From: Pseudomonas gingeri
GTDB taxonomy: Bacteria > Pseudomonadota > Gammaproteobacteria > Pseudomonadales > Pseudomonadaceae
NCBI RefSeq assembly: GCF_013385425.1
Contig: NZ_JACAQA010000032.1
Span: 63,867-127,866 of the forward strand
Direction: 5' to 3'
Length of the DNA stretch: 64,000 bases
In this document: positions 34,162-44,866 of the stretch, piece by piece
How the letters are laid out: each line of letters starts with the position of its first letter
Position numbering within the stretch: the stretch's first letter is position 1
Notes under the pieces: model-generated
Seen by the model: the letters and a program-made list of their open reading frames with translations, nothing else
Database searches by the model: none
What the model was told of the DNA's origin: nothing
Translations under genes and position numbers: made by a program

Positions 34162-35184
34162 CTACGGGTTGCGCACCTTGTCCATGACTGTCAGGGACCG
34201 CGTGGCAGTGAGTACTAAACCATAGCTGAGCTTTTCGTAGGTGCGGAACACCATCAGCAGGCCCGAACGCTCGTCGGGGACCTTCACCCGCTGCCCGGTG
34301 ACCTGGTCGTGCACGGTCTCGCCGGTCTTCATCACCGCTAGAACGTTGCCTTCGACCAGGCCATCGCGTCGACCTTTATCGATCGTGACCACGTCCATGA
34401 CGCCGATCTGTGTAACACCCCGTGGCACATCTATGATCGTGCCGCGGATCTGCGCTTGCGGCGCGCTGGGCATGAACGTCGAATTGACCGGGCGCTCTTC
34501 GCTGACGAACAGGCGGTCCCCCAGGCGAACTTCCTGGGTGGTGCGGCGCAGGTTCAGGGTGCCGATATCGCCTTCGGTCGCCACCAGCTCGCCGGTGCCG
34601 ACGTCGTCGGCGTTGATCCCCAGGAACTCCTTGGTCTGCGCGTCGGTATAGACCTTGCCCTGGCGGAACAGGCCATACACCGAGTGCGCCGGGTCGAACA
34701 CGCCACGGGCGTAGATCCGGTCGCCCATGCCGCTGAGCACCCGCTCATTGTTGCCGGCCAGGATATACGGGGCTTTCTGGAAGTCATTGGGGCTGTCGAC
34801 AATGCGGTTGCTCAACAGGAACGCATTGATCTTTTCCAGCGGAATGCTCGGAATCGCCTCGGCCACCGGCGAGCGGCGCACCTGCGGCGACAGTTTCACG
34901 GTCCCCCGCGACACACCGCGATCCACGACCAATCGTGGCTGACCGTCGACGAATTGCAGCGTCAGCGTATCGCCGGGGTAGATCAGGTCCGGATTCGCCA
35001 CCTGGGGATTCGCGTGCCAGATTTCCGGCCACTTCCACGGCTCACTGAGAAACTTGCCGGAAATGTCCCAAAGTGTGTCACCGCGCACCACCGTATAGCG
35101 CTGTGGATAACCGTCCTTGAGTTGCACTTGCGCCTGCACGACGCCGGTAACAGCCAGCAACAGGGCGAGTAGTGTTTTCCTCAT
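34162..35184 (-). CDS. LysM-domain periplasmic protein
   Basis: 340 aa from ATG 35184; the frame continues upstream but a signal peptide (MRKTLLALLLAVTGVVQAQ) starts here. One LysM domain follows at residues about 27-75 (YTVVRGDTLWDISGKFL, NPDLIYPGDTL), which binds peptidoglycan. The remaining 260 residues are a conserved domain of this family, found divergent from def in pseudomonads (PA0020-like). The molecular role is unknown, presumably in the cell wall. Confidence 0.9.
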   Translation of the reverse strand: MRKTLLALLLAVTGVVQAQVQLKDGYPQRYTVVRGDTLWDISGKFLSEPWKWPEIWHANPQVANPDLIYPGDTLTLQFVDGQPRLVVDRGVSRGTVKLSPQVRRSPVAEAIPSIPLEKINAFLLSNRIVDSPNDFQKAPYILAGNNERVLSGMGDRIYARGVFDPAHSVYGLFRQGKVYTDAQTKEFLGINADDVGTGELVATEGDIGTLNLRRTTQEVRLGDRLFVSEERPVNSTFMPSAPQAQIRGTIIDVPRGVTQIGVMDVVTIDKGRRDGLVEGNVLAVMKTGETVHDQVTGQRVKVPDERSGLLMVFRTYEKLSYGLVLTATRSLTVMDKVRNP

Positions 35185-35336
35185 GCAGTGAATCCCTTTA
35201 TTATGTGCCTTCGCGTGAAACGCCAGAGCCCCCGCGGCTCGCTCCCAAGGAGAACGTTTTACAACGGTAGCCGATCCCACCGGGACATTTCGGCAACCGT
35301 CTCTGACTTTACCTCACAAGTGCAGCAAATACGCCT

Positions 35337-35843
35337 ATGGCCATTTTAAACATCCTCGAATTTCCAGACCCGCGCCTGCGCACCATCGCCAAACCCGTGG
35401 CCGTGGTGGACGACCAGGTGCGGCAGCTGATCGATGACATGTTTGAAACAATGTATGAAGCCCCGGGCATCGGCCTGGCGGCGACCCAGGTCAATGTGCA
35501 CCAGCGCATCGTGGTCATGGACCTGAGTGAAGATCGTAGCGAACCCCGGGTGTTCATCAACCCCGAGTTCGAAACCCTGACCACCGACGTCGACCAGTAC
35601 CAGGAAGGCTGCCTGTCGGTGCCGGGTTTCTATGAGAACGTCGATCGCCCGACCCAACTGCGGGTCAAGGCCCTGGACCGCGACGGCAAGCCGTTCGAGC
35701 TGGAAGCCGAGGGCCTGCTGGCGGTGTGCATCCAGCATGAGTGCGATCACCTGAACGGCAAGCTGTTCGTCGATTACCTGTCTACGCTCAAGCGCGACCG
35801 GATCAAGAAGAAACTGGAAAAGCTCCATCGCCAGAACGCCTGA
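35337..35843 (+). CDS. def: Peptide deformylase
   Basis: 168 aa. Removes the formyl group from new proteins. All three motifs are present: GIGLAATQV (about 45-53), EGCLSVPG (metal Cys, about 90-97) and QHECDHLNG (metal His pair and catalytic Glu, about 132-140). Divergent from the LysM gene; fmt follows but a REP pair lies between. Confidence 0.98.
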   Translation: MAILNILEFPDPRLRTIAKPVAVVDDQVRQLIDDMFETMYEAPGIGLAATQVNVHQRIVVMDLSEDRSEPRVFINPEFETLTTDVDQYQEGCLSVPGFYENVDRPTQLRVKALDRDGKPFELEAEGLLAVCIQHECDHLNGKLFVDYLSTLKRDRIKKKLEKLHRQNA

Positions 35844-35864
35844 TCCGCCCCTTCCTGTATCTCC

Positions 35865-35966
35865 TGTAGGAGCGAGCTCGCTCGCGATGGACGTCAACGA
35901 TAACGCGGGGTACCTGATACCCCGCGCTGCCCCGGCCACCCTCGCGAGCAAGCTCGCTCCTACAGT
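35865..35966. repeat. REP doublet with an internal hairpin between def and fmt
   Basis: Outer arms at about 35865-35890 (+) and 35942-35966 (-) share the TGTAGGAGCGAGC end. Between them GCGGGGTA-CCTGA-TACCCCGC (35907-35927) is a perfect 8-bp hairpin. The unit sits inside what would otherwise be a def-fmt operon and ends 19 bases before the fmt start codon. Confidence 0.88.
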
Positions 35967-35985
35967 ATCCAAGCGAGTCCTTTTT

Positions 35986-36930
35986 ATGTCTGAGCCACTG
36001 CGCATCGTCTTCGCCGGCACCCCCGAATTCGCCGCCGAACACCTCAAGGCCCTGCTCGACAGCCCTTACGAGATCGTTGCGGTCTACACCCAGCCGGATC
36101 GTCCGGCGGGCCGTGGGCAAAAGCTGATGCCAAGCCCGGTCAAGCAACTCGCCCTGGAGCACGGCATTGTCGTCCTGCAACCGCCGACCCTGCGCAATGC
36201 CGAAGCCCAGGCCGAACTGGCAGCGCTCAAGCCGGACCTGCTGGTGGTGGTCGCCTACGGCCTGATCCTGCCGCAGGTGGTGCTGGATATCCCGCGCCTG
36301 GGCTGCATCAACAGCCACGCCTCGCTGTTGCCGCGCTGGCGCGGTGCCGCGCCGATCCAGCGCGCCGTGGAAGCCGGCGATAGCGAAAGCGGCGTAACCG
36401 TGATGCGCATGGAAGCCGGGCTCGACACCGGGCCGATGCTGCTCAAGAGCGTCACCCCGATCAGCGCCGAAGACACCGGCGGCACCTTGCACGACCGCCT
36501 GGCCGAACTCGGCCCGCCCGCCGTGCTCCAGGCCATCGCCGGTCTCGCCGCCGGGACCCTCGAAGGTGAAGTCCAGGACGACAGCCTTGCCACCTACGCC
36601 CACAAGCTGAACAAGGACGAGGCGCGCATCGACTGGAATCGTCCGGCGGTGGAGCTGGAGCGACTGATCCGCGCCTTCAACCCCTGGCCGATCAGCCACA
36701 GCACCCTCAGTGGCGAAGCCCTGAAAGTCCTCGCCGCCAGCGTCGCCGAAGGCCAGGGCGCGCCGGGTGAAATCCTCGCCGCCAGCAAGGACGGCCTGAT
36801 CGTCGCCACCGGCACCGGTGCCCTGTGCCTGACCCGCCTGCAACTGCCCGGCGGCAAGGCGCTGAACTTCAGCGACCTGTTCAACAGCCGCCGCGAGAAG
36901 TTCGCCCTCGGTACGGTGCTCGGCCAATGA
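35986..36930 (+). CDS. fmt: Methionyl-tRNA formyltransferase
   Basis: 314 aa from ATG 35986. Formylates initiator Met-tRNA with 10-formyl-THF. The folate-binding SLLPRWRGAAPIQ motif (about 111-123) with the catalytic Asn-His-Asp set (CINSHASLLP; ESGVTVMRMEAGLDTGP) is intact, and a C-terminal OB-like domain follows residue 205. The ribosome-binding site is poor (AGCGAGTCC before a T run). Coupled to rsmB by an ATGA overlap. Confidence 0.98.
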   Translation: MSEPLRIVFAGTPEFAAEHLKALLDSPYEIVAVYTQPDRPAGRGQKLMPSPVKQLALEHGIVVLQPPTLRNAEAQAELAALKPDLLVVVAYGLILPQVVLDIPRLGCINSHASLLPRWRGAAPIQRAVEAGDSESGVTVMRMEAGLDTGPMLLKSVTPISAEDTGGTLHDRLAELGPPAVLQAIAGLAAGTLEGEVQDDSLATYAHKLNKDEARIDWNRPAVELERLIRAFNPWPISHSTLSGEALKVLAASVAEGQGAPGEILAASKDGLIVATGTGALCLTRLQLPGGKALNFSDLFNSRREKFALGTVLGQ

Positions 36931-38237
36931 ACCCGCGTCTGGCCGCCGCCAAGGCACTCACCGCCGTCCTCAACGGCAAGGCCTCGCTCAACAGCTCGTT
37001 GCCGCTGCAACTGGACAAGGTCGAGGCCCGTGATCGCGGCCTGACCCAGGACCTGGCGTTCGGCACCGCGCGCTGGCAGCCACGCCTCTCGGCGCTGGCG
37101 GCCAAGCTGCTGCAAAAACCCTTCAAGGCCGCCGACGCCGACGTCGAAGCCCTGCTGCTGGTCGGCCTCTATCAACTGCTCTACACCCGCGTTCCGGCCC
37201 ACGCCGCCATCGGCGAAACCGTCGGTTGCGCCGAAAAGCTGAAAAAGCCCTGGGCCAAGGCCTTGATCAATGCCGTGCTGCGCCGCGCCCAGCGGGAAGG
37301 CGAGGCGCTGCTCGCCGAGCTGGAACATGACCCGGTGGTCCGTACCGCCCACCCGCGCTGGCTGCAAAAATCCCTCAAGGCCTTCTGGCCCGAACACTGG
37401 GAAGCCATCTGCGCGGCGAACAACGCCCATCCGCCGATGATCCTGCGGGTCAATCGCCGCCATCACTCGCGCGATGCCTACCTCAAGCTGCTGGGCGACG
37501 CCGGGGTCATCGCCCACGCGTGCGTCTACAGCCCGGACGGCATCGTGCTGGAAGAGGCCTGTGACGTACGCAACCTGCCCGGCTTCAATGAAGGCTGGAT
37601 CAGCGTCCAGGACGAAGCCGCGCAACTGGCCGCCGACCTGCTGGACCTGGCCCCCGGCCAACGGGTGCTCGACGCCTGCTGCGCCCCCGGCGGCAAGACC
37701 TGCCATATCCTCGAAGTCCAGCCACAACTGGCCGGCGTGCTCGCCGTGGACCTGGAGGCCAAGCGCCTGGTGCGGGTACGCGAGAACCTCGCGCGCCTCG
37801 GCCTGGACGCCGAACTGATCGCCGCCGACGGCCGTGATGTCGCCACCTGGTGGGACGGCAAGCCGTTCCAGCGCATCCTGCTGGATGCCCCGTGCTCGGC
37901 CACCGGCGTGATCCGCCGCCATCCGGACATCAAGCTGACCCGCCAACCCGACGACATCGCCGCCCTGGCCGCCTTGCAAGGCGAGCTGCTGGACGCGATG
38001 TGGACGACCCTGGAAGTCGGCGGCATCCTGCTCTACGCCACCTGCTCGACCCTGCCGACCGAGAACACCGAAGTGATCGAGGCGTTTCTCGCCCGCACCT
38101 CCGGTGCCCGTGAACTGGATATCGCCGGGGACTTCGGCCTCAAGCAGCCCCACGGTCGCCAGTTGCTGGCCCAGCAAGGCGGACACGACGGTTTCTACTA
38201 CGCCAAGCTGATCAAGATCGCCGCCGCGCGCGGCTGA
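36927..38237 (+). CDS. rsmB: 16S rRNA m5C967 methyltransferase
   Basis: 436 aa. An N-terminal NusB-like RNA-binding domain (about 1-140) precedes the SAM methyltransferase. SAM loop DACCAPGGKT (about 250), motif IV DAPCSATGVIRRHPD (about 318-332) and the catalytic Cys in YATCSTLPTEN (about 370) are present. ATGA overlap with fmt; trkA follows 22 bases later. Confidence 0.97.
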   Translation: MNPRLAAAKALTAVLNGKASLNSSLPLQLDKVEARDRGLTQDLAFGTARWQPRLSALAAKLLQKPFKAADADVEALLLVGLYQLLYTRVPAHAAIGETVGCAEKLKKPWAKALINAVLRRAQREGEALLAELEHDPVVRTAHPRWLQKSLKAFWPEHWEAICAANNAHPPMILRVNRRHHSRDAYLKLLGDAGVIAHACVYSPDGIVLEEACDVRNLPGFNEGWISVQDEAAQLAADLLDLAPGQRVLDACCAPGGKTCHILEVQPQLAGVLAVDLEAKRLVRVRENLARLGLDAELIAADGRDVATWWDGKPFQRILLDAPCSATGVIRRHPDIKLTRQPDDIAALAALQGELLDAMWTTLEVGGILLYATCSTLPTENTEVIEAFLARTSGARELDIAGDFGLKQPHGRQLLAQQGGHDGFYYAKLIKIAAARG

Positions 38238-38259
38238 GCCGGGACAACGGAGCGACCCG

Positions 38260-39633
38260 ATGAAAATCATCATCCTCGGTGCCGGCCAGGTCGGCGGCAC
38301 CCTGGCCGAACACCTGGCCAGCGAAGCCAACGACATCACCGTGGTCGACACCGACGGCGAGCGCCTGCGCGACCTCGGCGACCGCCTGGACATCCGCACC
38401 GTGCAGGGCCGCGCCTCGTTTCCGACCATCCTGCGCCAGGCCGGCGCGGATGACGCCGACATGCTGGTGGCGGTGACCAACAGCGACGAAACCAATATGG
38501 TCGCCTGCCAGGTCGCCCACACCCTGTTCCACACCCCGACCAAGATCGCCCGGGTCCGCGAGGCGGCCTACCTGACCCGCGCCGGGCTGTTCGACAACGA
38601 CGCGATTCCGGTGGATGTGCTGATCAGCCCGGAGCAGGTGGTCACCCACTACATCAAGCGCCTGATCGAACACCCGGGGGCCTTGCAGGTGATCGACTTC
38701 GCCGAAGGCAAGGCCCAGTTGGTTGCGGTCAAGGCCTACTACGGCGGGCCGCTGGTGGGGCAACAACTTCGCCAGTTGCGCGAACGCATGCCCAACGTCG
38801 ACACCCGGGTGGCGGCGATCTTCCGCCGCGACCGGCCGATCATGCCCCGTGGCGACACGGTGATCGAAGCCGACGACGAAGTGTTTTTCATCGCCGCCAA
38901 GGCCCATATCCGCGCCGTGATGGGCGAAATGCGCCGTCTCGACGAGCGCTACAAGCGCATTGTTATCGCTGGCGGCGGGCAGATCGGCGAACGGCTGGCC
39001 GAAGCCATCGAAAGCCGTTACCAGGTCAAGATCATCGAGAAAAACCCGGCCCGTTGCCGCCACCTCTCGGACAGCCTGGACAGCACCGTGGTGCTGCAAG
39101 GCAGCGCCTCGGACCGCGACCTGCTGCTGGAAGAGAACATTGCCGACACCGATGTGTTCCTGGCCCTGACCAACGACGATGAAGCCAACATCATGTCGTC
39201 GCTGCTGGCCAAGCGTCTGGGGGCGAAGAAGGTCATGACCCTGATCAACAACCCGGCCTATGTCGACCTGGTCCAGGGCGGCGAGATCGATATCGCCATC
39301 AGCCCGCAACTGGCGACCATCGGCACGTTACTGGCCCATGTGCGCCGGGGCGATATCGTCAGCGTGCACTCACTCAGGCGCGGGGCGGCGGAAGCCATCG
39401 AGGCGATTGCCCATGGCGATGCGAAGTCGAGCAAGGTGGTGGGCCGGGCCATCGCCGATATCGCCTTGCCGCCGGGGGCGACCATTGGCGCGATCATTCG
39501 CGACGAAGAGGTGCTGATCGCCCACGATGCCACGGTGATCCAGGCGGGCGACCATGTCATCCTGTTCCTTGTGGATAAAAAACAGATCCGCGATGTGGAA
39601 AAGCTGTTTCATGTCGGCCTGAGCTTTTTCTGA
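38260..39633 (+). CDS. trkA: Trk potassium uptake regulatory subunit TrkA
   Basis: 457 aa, two tandem RCK units, each a Rossmann NAD(H)-binding domain plus TrkA-C domain. First loop GAGQVGGTLAEHLA (residues 6-19), second GGGQIGERLAEAIE (about 239-252). A peripheral protein that gates the TrkH/TrkG potassium channel, which is not encoded here. GGAG precedes the ATG. Confidence 0.97.
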   Translation: MKIIILGAGQVGGTLAEHLASEANDITVVDTDGERLRDLGDRLDIRTVQGRASFPTILRQAGADDADMLVAVTNSDETNMVACQVAHTLFHTPTKIARVREAAYLTRAGLFDNDAIPVDVLISPEQVVTHYIKRLIEHPGALQVIDFAEGKAQLVAVKAYYGGPLVGQQLRQLRERMPNVDTRVAAIFRRDRPIMPRGDTVIEADDEVFFIAAKAHIRAVMGEMRRLDERYKRIVIAGGGQIGERLAEAIESRYQVKIIEKNPARCRHLSDSLDSTVVLQGSASDRDLLLEENIADTDVFLALTNDDEANIMSSLLAKRLGAKKVMTLINNPAYVDLVQGGEIDIAISPQLATIGTLLAHVRRGDIVSVHSLRRGAAEAIEAIAHGDAKSSKVVGRAIADIALPPGATIGAIIRDEEVLIAHDATVIQAGDHVILFLVDKKQIRDVEKLFHVGLSFF

Positions 39634-39651
39634 CCCATACCGAGGATCACC

Positions 39652-39975
39652 ATGCTCGAATCACTGGAAAAAATGCTCGCCAAGGGTGTGGATAACTCGC
39701 TGCTGCGCTTCGGCCTCGGCAAGGGTTACCTGGACCTCGGGGAAAACACCAAGGCCGCCGAACACCTGCAACGCTGCGTCGGTTTCGACCCGAAATACTC
39801 CGCCGCCTGGAAACTGCTGGGCAAGGCGCATCAGGCCGCGGGCGACAATGCCGCCGCCAGAGAAGCGTGGGAACAGGGACTGGAAGCTGCCCGCGCCCAT
39901 GGCGACAAGCAGGCGGAAAAGGAAATGACGGTGTTTCTGAAAAAGCTCGAAAAAGCCGCGCTCAAAGATCAATAA
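39652..39975 (+). CDS. Small tetratricopeptide-repeat protein
   Basis: 107 aa. About two TPR units: LRFGLGKGYLDLGENTKAAEH and YSAAWKLLGKAHQAAGDNAA, each the helix-turn-helix pattern that binds partner proteins. No signal peptide. It follows trkA by 18 bases and its last 14 bases overlap the convergent PilZ gene. Partner and function unknown. Confidence 0.85.
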   Translation: MLESLEKMLAKGVDNSLLRFGLGKGYLDLGENTKAAEHLQRCVGFDPKYSAAWKLLGKAHQAAGDNAAAREAWEQGLEAARAHGDKQAEKEMTVFLKKLEKAALKDQ

Positions 39976-40207
39976 AGCGCAGGCCGATGCCGTCGGCGTC
40001 GACCCGGACCACTTCCATCCGAATCCGCGGCGCCACTGCGGGCAGACCCTGCACCTGGCCATAGACCACCGCGCCGGTGGTCAGGCGCGACAAGCTCGGG
40101 TGCGTCACATACACACCTTTACTGGATAGATTGCGCGTGTGCCCCAGGCACTCGCCGATGCTGGGGTGTTGGATCTTGATGCGTAGAGAATTCTTGTTAT
40201 TGGACAT
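39962..40207 (-). CDS. PilZ-domain protein
   Basis: 81 aa, one PilZ domain only. The second c-di-GMP motif is present in the form NLSSKGVYV (N-x-S-x-x-G), but the first RxxxR motif is not clear at the N-terminus (LRIKIQ), so c-di-GMP binding is uncertain. The 74 bases upstream hold two DnaA boxes facing each other. Confidence 0.82.
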   Translation of the reverse strand: MSNNKNSLRIKIQHPSIGECLGHTRNLSSKGVYVTHPSLSRLTTGAVVYGQVQGLPAVAPRIRMEVVRVDADGIGLRFIDL

Positions 40208-40227
40208 CTACTGCGTCCTGAAAATAC

Positions 40228-40266
40228 ATCTGTGGATAAATCCCCGTCGCTGACTTATCCACAGAT
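40228..40266. repeat. Inverted pair of consensus DnaA boxes
   Basis: ATCTGTGGATAA (40228-40239) and TTATCCACAGAT (40255-40266) are exact 12-bp reverse complements separated by 15 bases; each contains the strict DnaA box TTATCCACA. The pair lies between the PilZ gene and the acyltransferase gene (both leftward), so it would sit in the PilZ promoter region. Confidence 0.75.
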
Positions 40267-40281
40267 CATGCCAATCCTGTT

Positions 40282-41169
40282 TCAATACCAGCGCTTCTCA
40301 CCCGCCGGACGTCGGCGAAAGCGCTTCATGCTCCACATGTACTGGTCCGGATAAGCCCGCACATAACGCGCCACCACCTGGCTCATGGCGGCCACGGAGG
40401 TCTCTGTATCGGTGCTGTACATGGCTTCGGGCGCAGCTTCGAGGATCACCTTGAAACCCGAACCGTCAGGCAAGCGCAGCGCGTGGAGGAACACCCCCAC
40501 CGCCTTGCCGCCGGCAAGCATATTGGGCACGAACTTGCTGGTCAGCGCCGTGGTGCCAAGGAAAGGCACGAATACCCCGGCGGATTCGGCCGGTTCCGGG
40601 TCAGCGGGAATGCCCACCGCACCACCTTTGCGCACTTCCTTGATCACGCTGAGGATGCCTTCCTTGGTGGAGGCGGCCACCCGGTTGCCCAACTGCACCC
40701 GCTGCTTGCGCAACAGTTCGTCCACCGCCTTGAGCTTGGGCGGACGGTAGAAAATGATCGGCTTGCACTGGCTGCAATAGAAGTGATTGAGCACTTCCCA
40801 GTTGCCCAGGTGGCTGGTGATGCCGACCACGCCCTTGCCCGAGGCCAGGGCCTCCTTGAGGATGTCCAGGCCTTCGACTTCACGGACCCGCTCCATCGAG
40901 CGATGGGCCGGCCAGATCCAGGCACAGGCGCTTTCGGTAAAGGACTTGCCGATGCCCATCAGGCTGCGACCGACCAACTGCTCGCGGGCCACCGGGTCGA
41001 GCTCCGGAAAACATTTCGCCAGGTTGATCCGCACCACGTCGCGGGAACGATTGGGCAGCTTCCACATCAGCCAGCCGATGGCCGCACCCACCCGTTGCAC
41101 AGCGCACCAGGGCAGCAGGGCAAACAACCGCAACGCCCCCACCAGCATGGCGCCTTTAAACTTGTCCAC
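40282..41169 (-). CDS. Lipid A biosynthesis-type (LpxL/HtrB family) acyltransferase
   Basis: 295 aa. An N-terminal membrane helix (about 8-32) and the catalytic HxxxxD/E motif in SHLGNWEVL (about residue 119). Family members add a secondary acyl chain to lipid A at the inner membrane. Which chain this one adds (laurate or other) cannot be told; pseudomonads carry several paralogues. Lies between tag and the PilZ gene as in P. aeruginosa. Confidence 0.9.
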   Translation of the reverse strand: MDKFKGAMLVGALRLFALLPWCAVQRVGAAIGWLMWKLPNRSRDVVRINLAKCFPELDPVAREQLVGRSLMGIGKSFTESACAWIWPAHRSMERVREVEGLDILKEALASGKGVVGITSHLGNWEVLNHFYCSQCKPIIFYRPPKLKAVDELLRKQRVQLGNRVAASTKEGILSVIKEVRKGGAVGIPADPEPAESAGVFVPFLGTTALTSKFVPNMLAGGKAVGVFLHALRLPDGSGFKVILEAAPEAMYSTDTETSVAAMSQVVARYVRAYPDQYMWSMKRFRRRPAGEKRWY

Positions 41170-41207
41170 AGGCCACTCCTGTCGTGATCGAGCTTGTTAT
41201 CAGCCGA

Positions 41208-41771
41208 CTATTGTAACCGTGGTGCGGCCAATGTGGCGTAGCGATCACAATCGGTGGTGTGGTCCATGACCATGCCCGAGGCCTGCATGAAGGCGTAGCA
41301 GATGGTCGGGCCGACAAATTTGAAGCCGAGTTTCTTCAGCGCCTTGCTCATGGCCTCGGCCTCGGGCGTGGCGGCCGGGACCTCGCCGCGCACCTGGAAA
41401 TGATTGATCTTCTGCACCCCGCCGACAAAGGACCAGAGCAGCGCCACCGGGTCCTCCAGCGTCAGCCAGACCTGCGCATTGCGCCGCGCGGCATTGAGTT
41501 TCAAGCGATTACGGATAATTCCGGGATCGAGCATCAGTTGCTCGATATCGGCGTCGCCCATGGCCGCGACTTTGTGCACATCGAAACCGAACAGCACCTT
41601 CCGATAGTGCTCGCGTTTCTTCAGGATGGTGATCCACGACAAACCGGCCTGGAACCCTTCGAGCAAAAGCAACTCGAACAGACGCTGCCCATCGTGCAGC
41701 GGCACGCCCCACTCCTGATCGTGATAGGCCATGTACAAAGGATCGTCGTTGCACCAAAAGCAGCGTGGCAT
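41208..41771 (-). CDS. tag: DNA-3-methyladenine glycosylase I
   Basis: 187 aa from ATG 41771, the same length as E. coli Tag. Removes 3-methyladenine from DNA. Start PRCFWCNDDPLYMAYHDQEW (residues 2-21) carries the conserved Cys and Trp/Tyr; the helix-hairpin-helix region and the C-terminal His and Cys of the zinc site (DHTTDCDRY) are present. The frame stays open far upstream only as antisense of glyQ. Divergent from glyQ. Confidence 0.96.
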   Translation of the reverse strand: MPRCFWCNDDPLYMAYHDQEWGVPLHDGQRLFELLLLEGFQAGLSWITILKKREHYRKVLFGFDVHKVAAMGDADIEQLMLDPGIIRNRLKLNAARRNAQVWLTLEDPVALLWSFVGGVQKINHFQVRGEVPAATPEAEAMSKALKKLGFKFVGPTICYAFMQASGMVMDHTTDCDRYATLAAPRLQ

Positions 41772-41852
41772 AAGGCTCCAGGGGGCGTGCGCGTGGCCGA
41801 ATCGGGTATACTCCCGCCTTTTGAATCGCAGCCCAAGTAACAGGTGAATTTC

Positions 41853-42802
<950 letters not shown>

Positions 42803-42806
<4 letters not shown>

Positions 42807-44857
42807 GTGCTCAAGATTTTCTGGTTGAACTGGGCACGGAAGAGCTGCCACCCAAGGCCCTCAATACCCTGGCCGAGGCCTTTCTCGCCGGTATCGAAAA
42901 GGGCCTGCAAAGCGCCGGCCTGAGCTTCGAAAGCAAGCAGGTCTATGCCGCGCCACGCCGCCTGGCCGTACTGCTGACCCAGCTGCAAACCCAGCAGCCG
43001 GACCGCAGCATCAACCTCGACGGGCCGCCACGCCAGGCCGCCTTCGACGCCGAAGGCAACCCGACCCAGGCCGCCCTGGGTTTTGCCAAGAAATGCGGCG
43101 TGGAACTGAGCGAAATCGACCAGAGCGGGCCGAAGCTGCGCTACACCCAGAGCATCCAGGGCAAGCCGACCGCCAGCCTGCTGCCGACCATCGTCGAGGA
43201 TTCGCTGAATGACCTGCCGATTCCCAAGCGCATGCGCTGGGCCGCGCGCAAGGAAGAGTTCGTGCGTCCGACCCAATGGCTGGTGATGCTGCTCGGTGAC
43301 CAGGTCATCGACTGCACCATCCTCGCCCAGAAAGCCGGTCGCGACTCCCGTGGTCACCGCTTCCATCACCCGCAAAGCGTGCGCATCACCTCGCCGGCCA
43401 ACTACCTGAGCGACCTGCGCGCCGCCTATGTGCTGGCTGACGCTACAGAACGTCGCGAGCTGATCAGCCAACGCACCACCGAGCTGGCGACCCAGCAGGA
43501 AGGCACGGCGATCATGCCGGCGGACCTGCTCGACGAAGTCAGCGCCCTGGTCGAATGGCCGGTGCCGCTGGTGTGCTCCTTCGAGGAACGTTTCCTCGAC
43601 GTGCCGCAAGAAGCCCTGATCACCACCATGCAGGACAACCAGAAGTACTTCTGCCTGCTGGACGTCGACGGCAAGCTGCTGCCGCGTTTCATCACCGTCG
43701 CCAACATCGAGAGCAAGGACCCGCAACAGATCATCGCCGGTAACGAGAAAGTCGTTCGCCCGCGCCTGACCGACGCCGAGTTCTTCTTCAAGCAGGACAA
43801 GAAGCAGAAGCTCGAGCAGTTCAACCTGCGTCTGCAGAACGTGGTGTTCCAGGAAAAACTGGGCAGCGTCTACGACAAGGCCGAACGTGTCTCCAAGCTG
43901 GCCGCTTTCATCGCCCCACGTATCGGCGGCGACGCCCAGCGCGCGGCCCGTGCCGGCCTGCTGTCGAAATGCGACCTGGCCACCGAGATGGTCGGCGAGT
44001 TCCCGGAGATGCAAGGTGTCGCCGGTTACTACTACGCCCTCAATGACGGCGAGCCGCAAGACGTGGCCCTGGCCCTGAACGAACAGTACATGCCCCGCGG
44101 TGCCGGCGCCGAACTGCCGGGCACCCTGACCGGTGCGGCAGTGGCGATTGCCGACAAGCTCGACACCCTGGTCGGGATCTTCGGCATCGGCATGCTGCCC
44201 ACCGGTAGCAAGGACCCGTATGCCCTGCGTCGCGCCGCCCTCGGCGTGCTGCGCATCCTGATCGACAAGAAGCTGGACCTCGACCTGATCGAGACCGTGG
44301 AATTCGCGGTCAAGGCCTTCGGTGCCCGGGTCAAGGCCGCCGGCCTGGCCGACCAAGTGCTGGAGTTCATCTTCGACCGTCTGCGTGCCCGTTATGAAGA
44401 CGAAGGCGTGGACGTGGCGACCTACCTGTCGGTCCGTGCCCTCAAGCCGGGTTCGGCGCTGGACTTCGACCAACGCGTCCAAGCTGTGCAGAAATTCCGC
44501 CAGTTGCCGGAAGCGGCTGCCCTGGCAGCGGTGAACAAGCGTGTATCGAACCTGCTGAGCAAGGCCGAAGGCAGCATCCCGAGCACCGTGGAAGCCAAGT
44601 ACTTCGACAACGCCAACGAGTTCTCGCTGTACGCGGCGATCCAACAGGCGGACCAGGCGGTCCAGCCGATGGCCGCGGCGCGTCAGTACAACGAATCCCT
44701 GGCACGCCTGGCCGCCCTGCGCGAGCCGGTGGATGCGTTCTTCGAAGCGGTGATGGTCAATGCCGAGGACGCCAAGGTCCGCGCCAACCGTTATGCGCTG
44801 CTGGCGCGTCTGCGAGGCCTGTTCCTGGGTGTCGCCGATATTTCGCTGCTGGGCTGA
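42803..44857 (+). CDS. glyS: Glycyl-tRNA synthetase beta subunit
   Basis: 684 aa. Starts with DFLVELGTEELPPKAL, the conserved N-terminus; includes the HD-like domain and a C-terminal anticodon-binding domain (DALR-like, about residues 590-680). Works with GlyQ to charge tRNA-Gly. The gmhB gene follows 9 bases later. Confidence 0.98.
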
Positions 44858-44866
44858 GGGCGCGTC

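Noticed and set aside
36594..38543. 649-codon open frame on the minus strand
   Set aside because: Antisense to fmt, rsmB and trkA; no recognisable protein.
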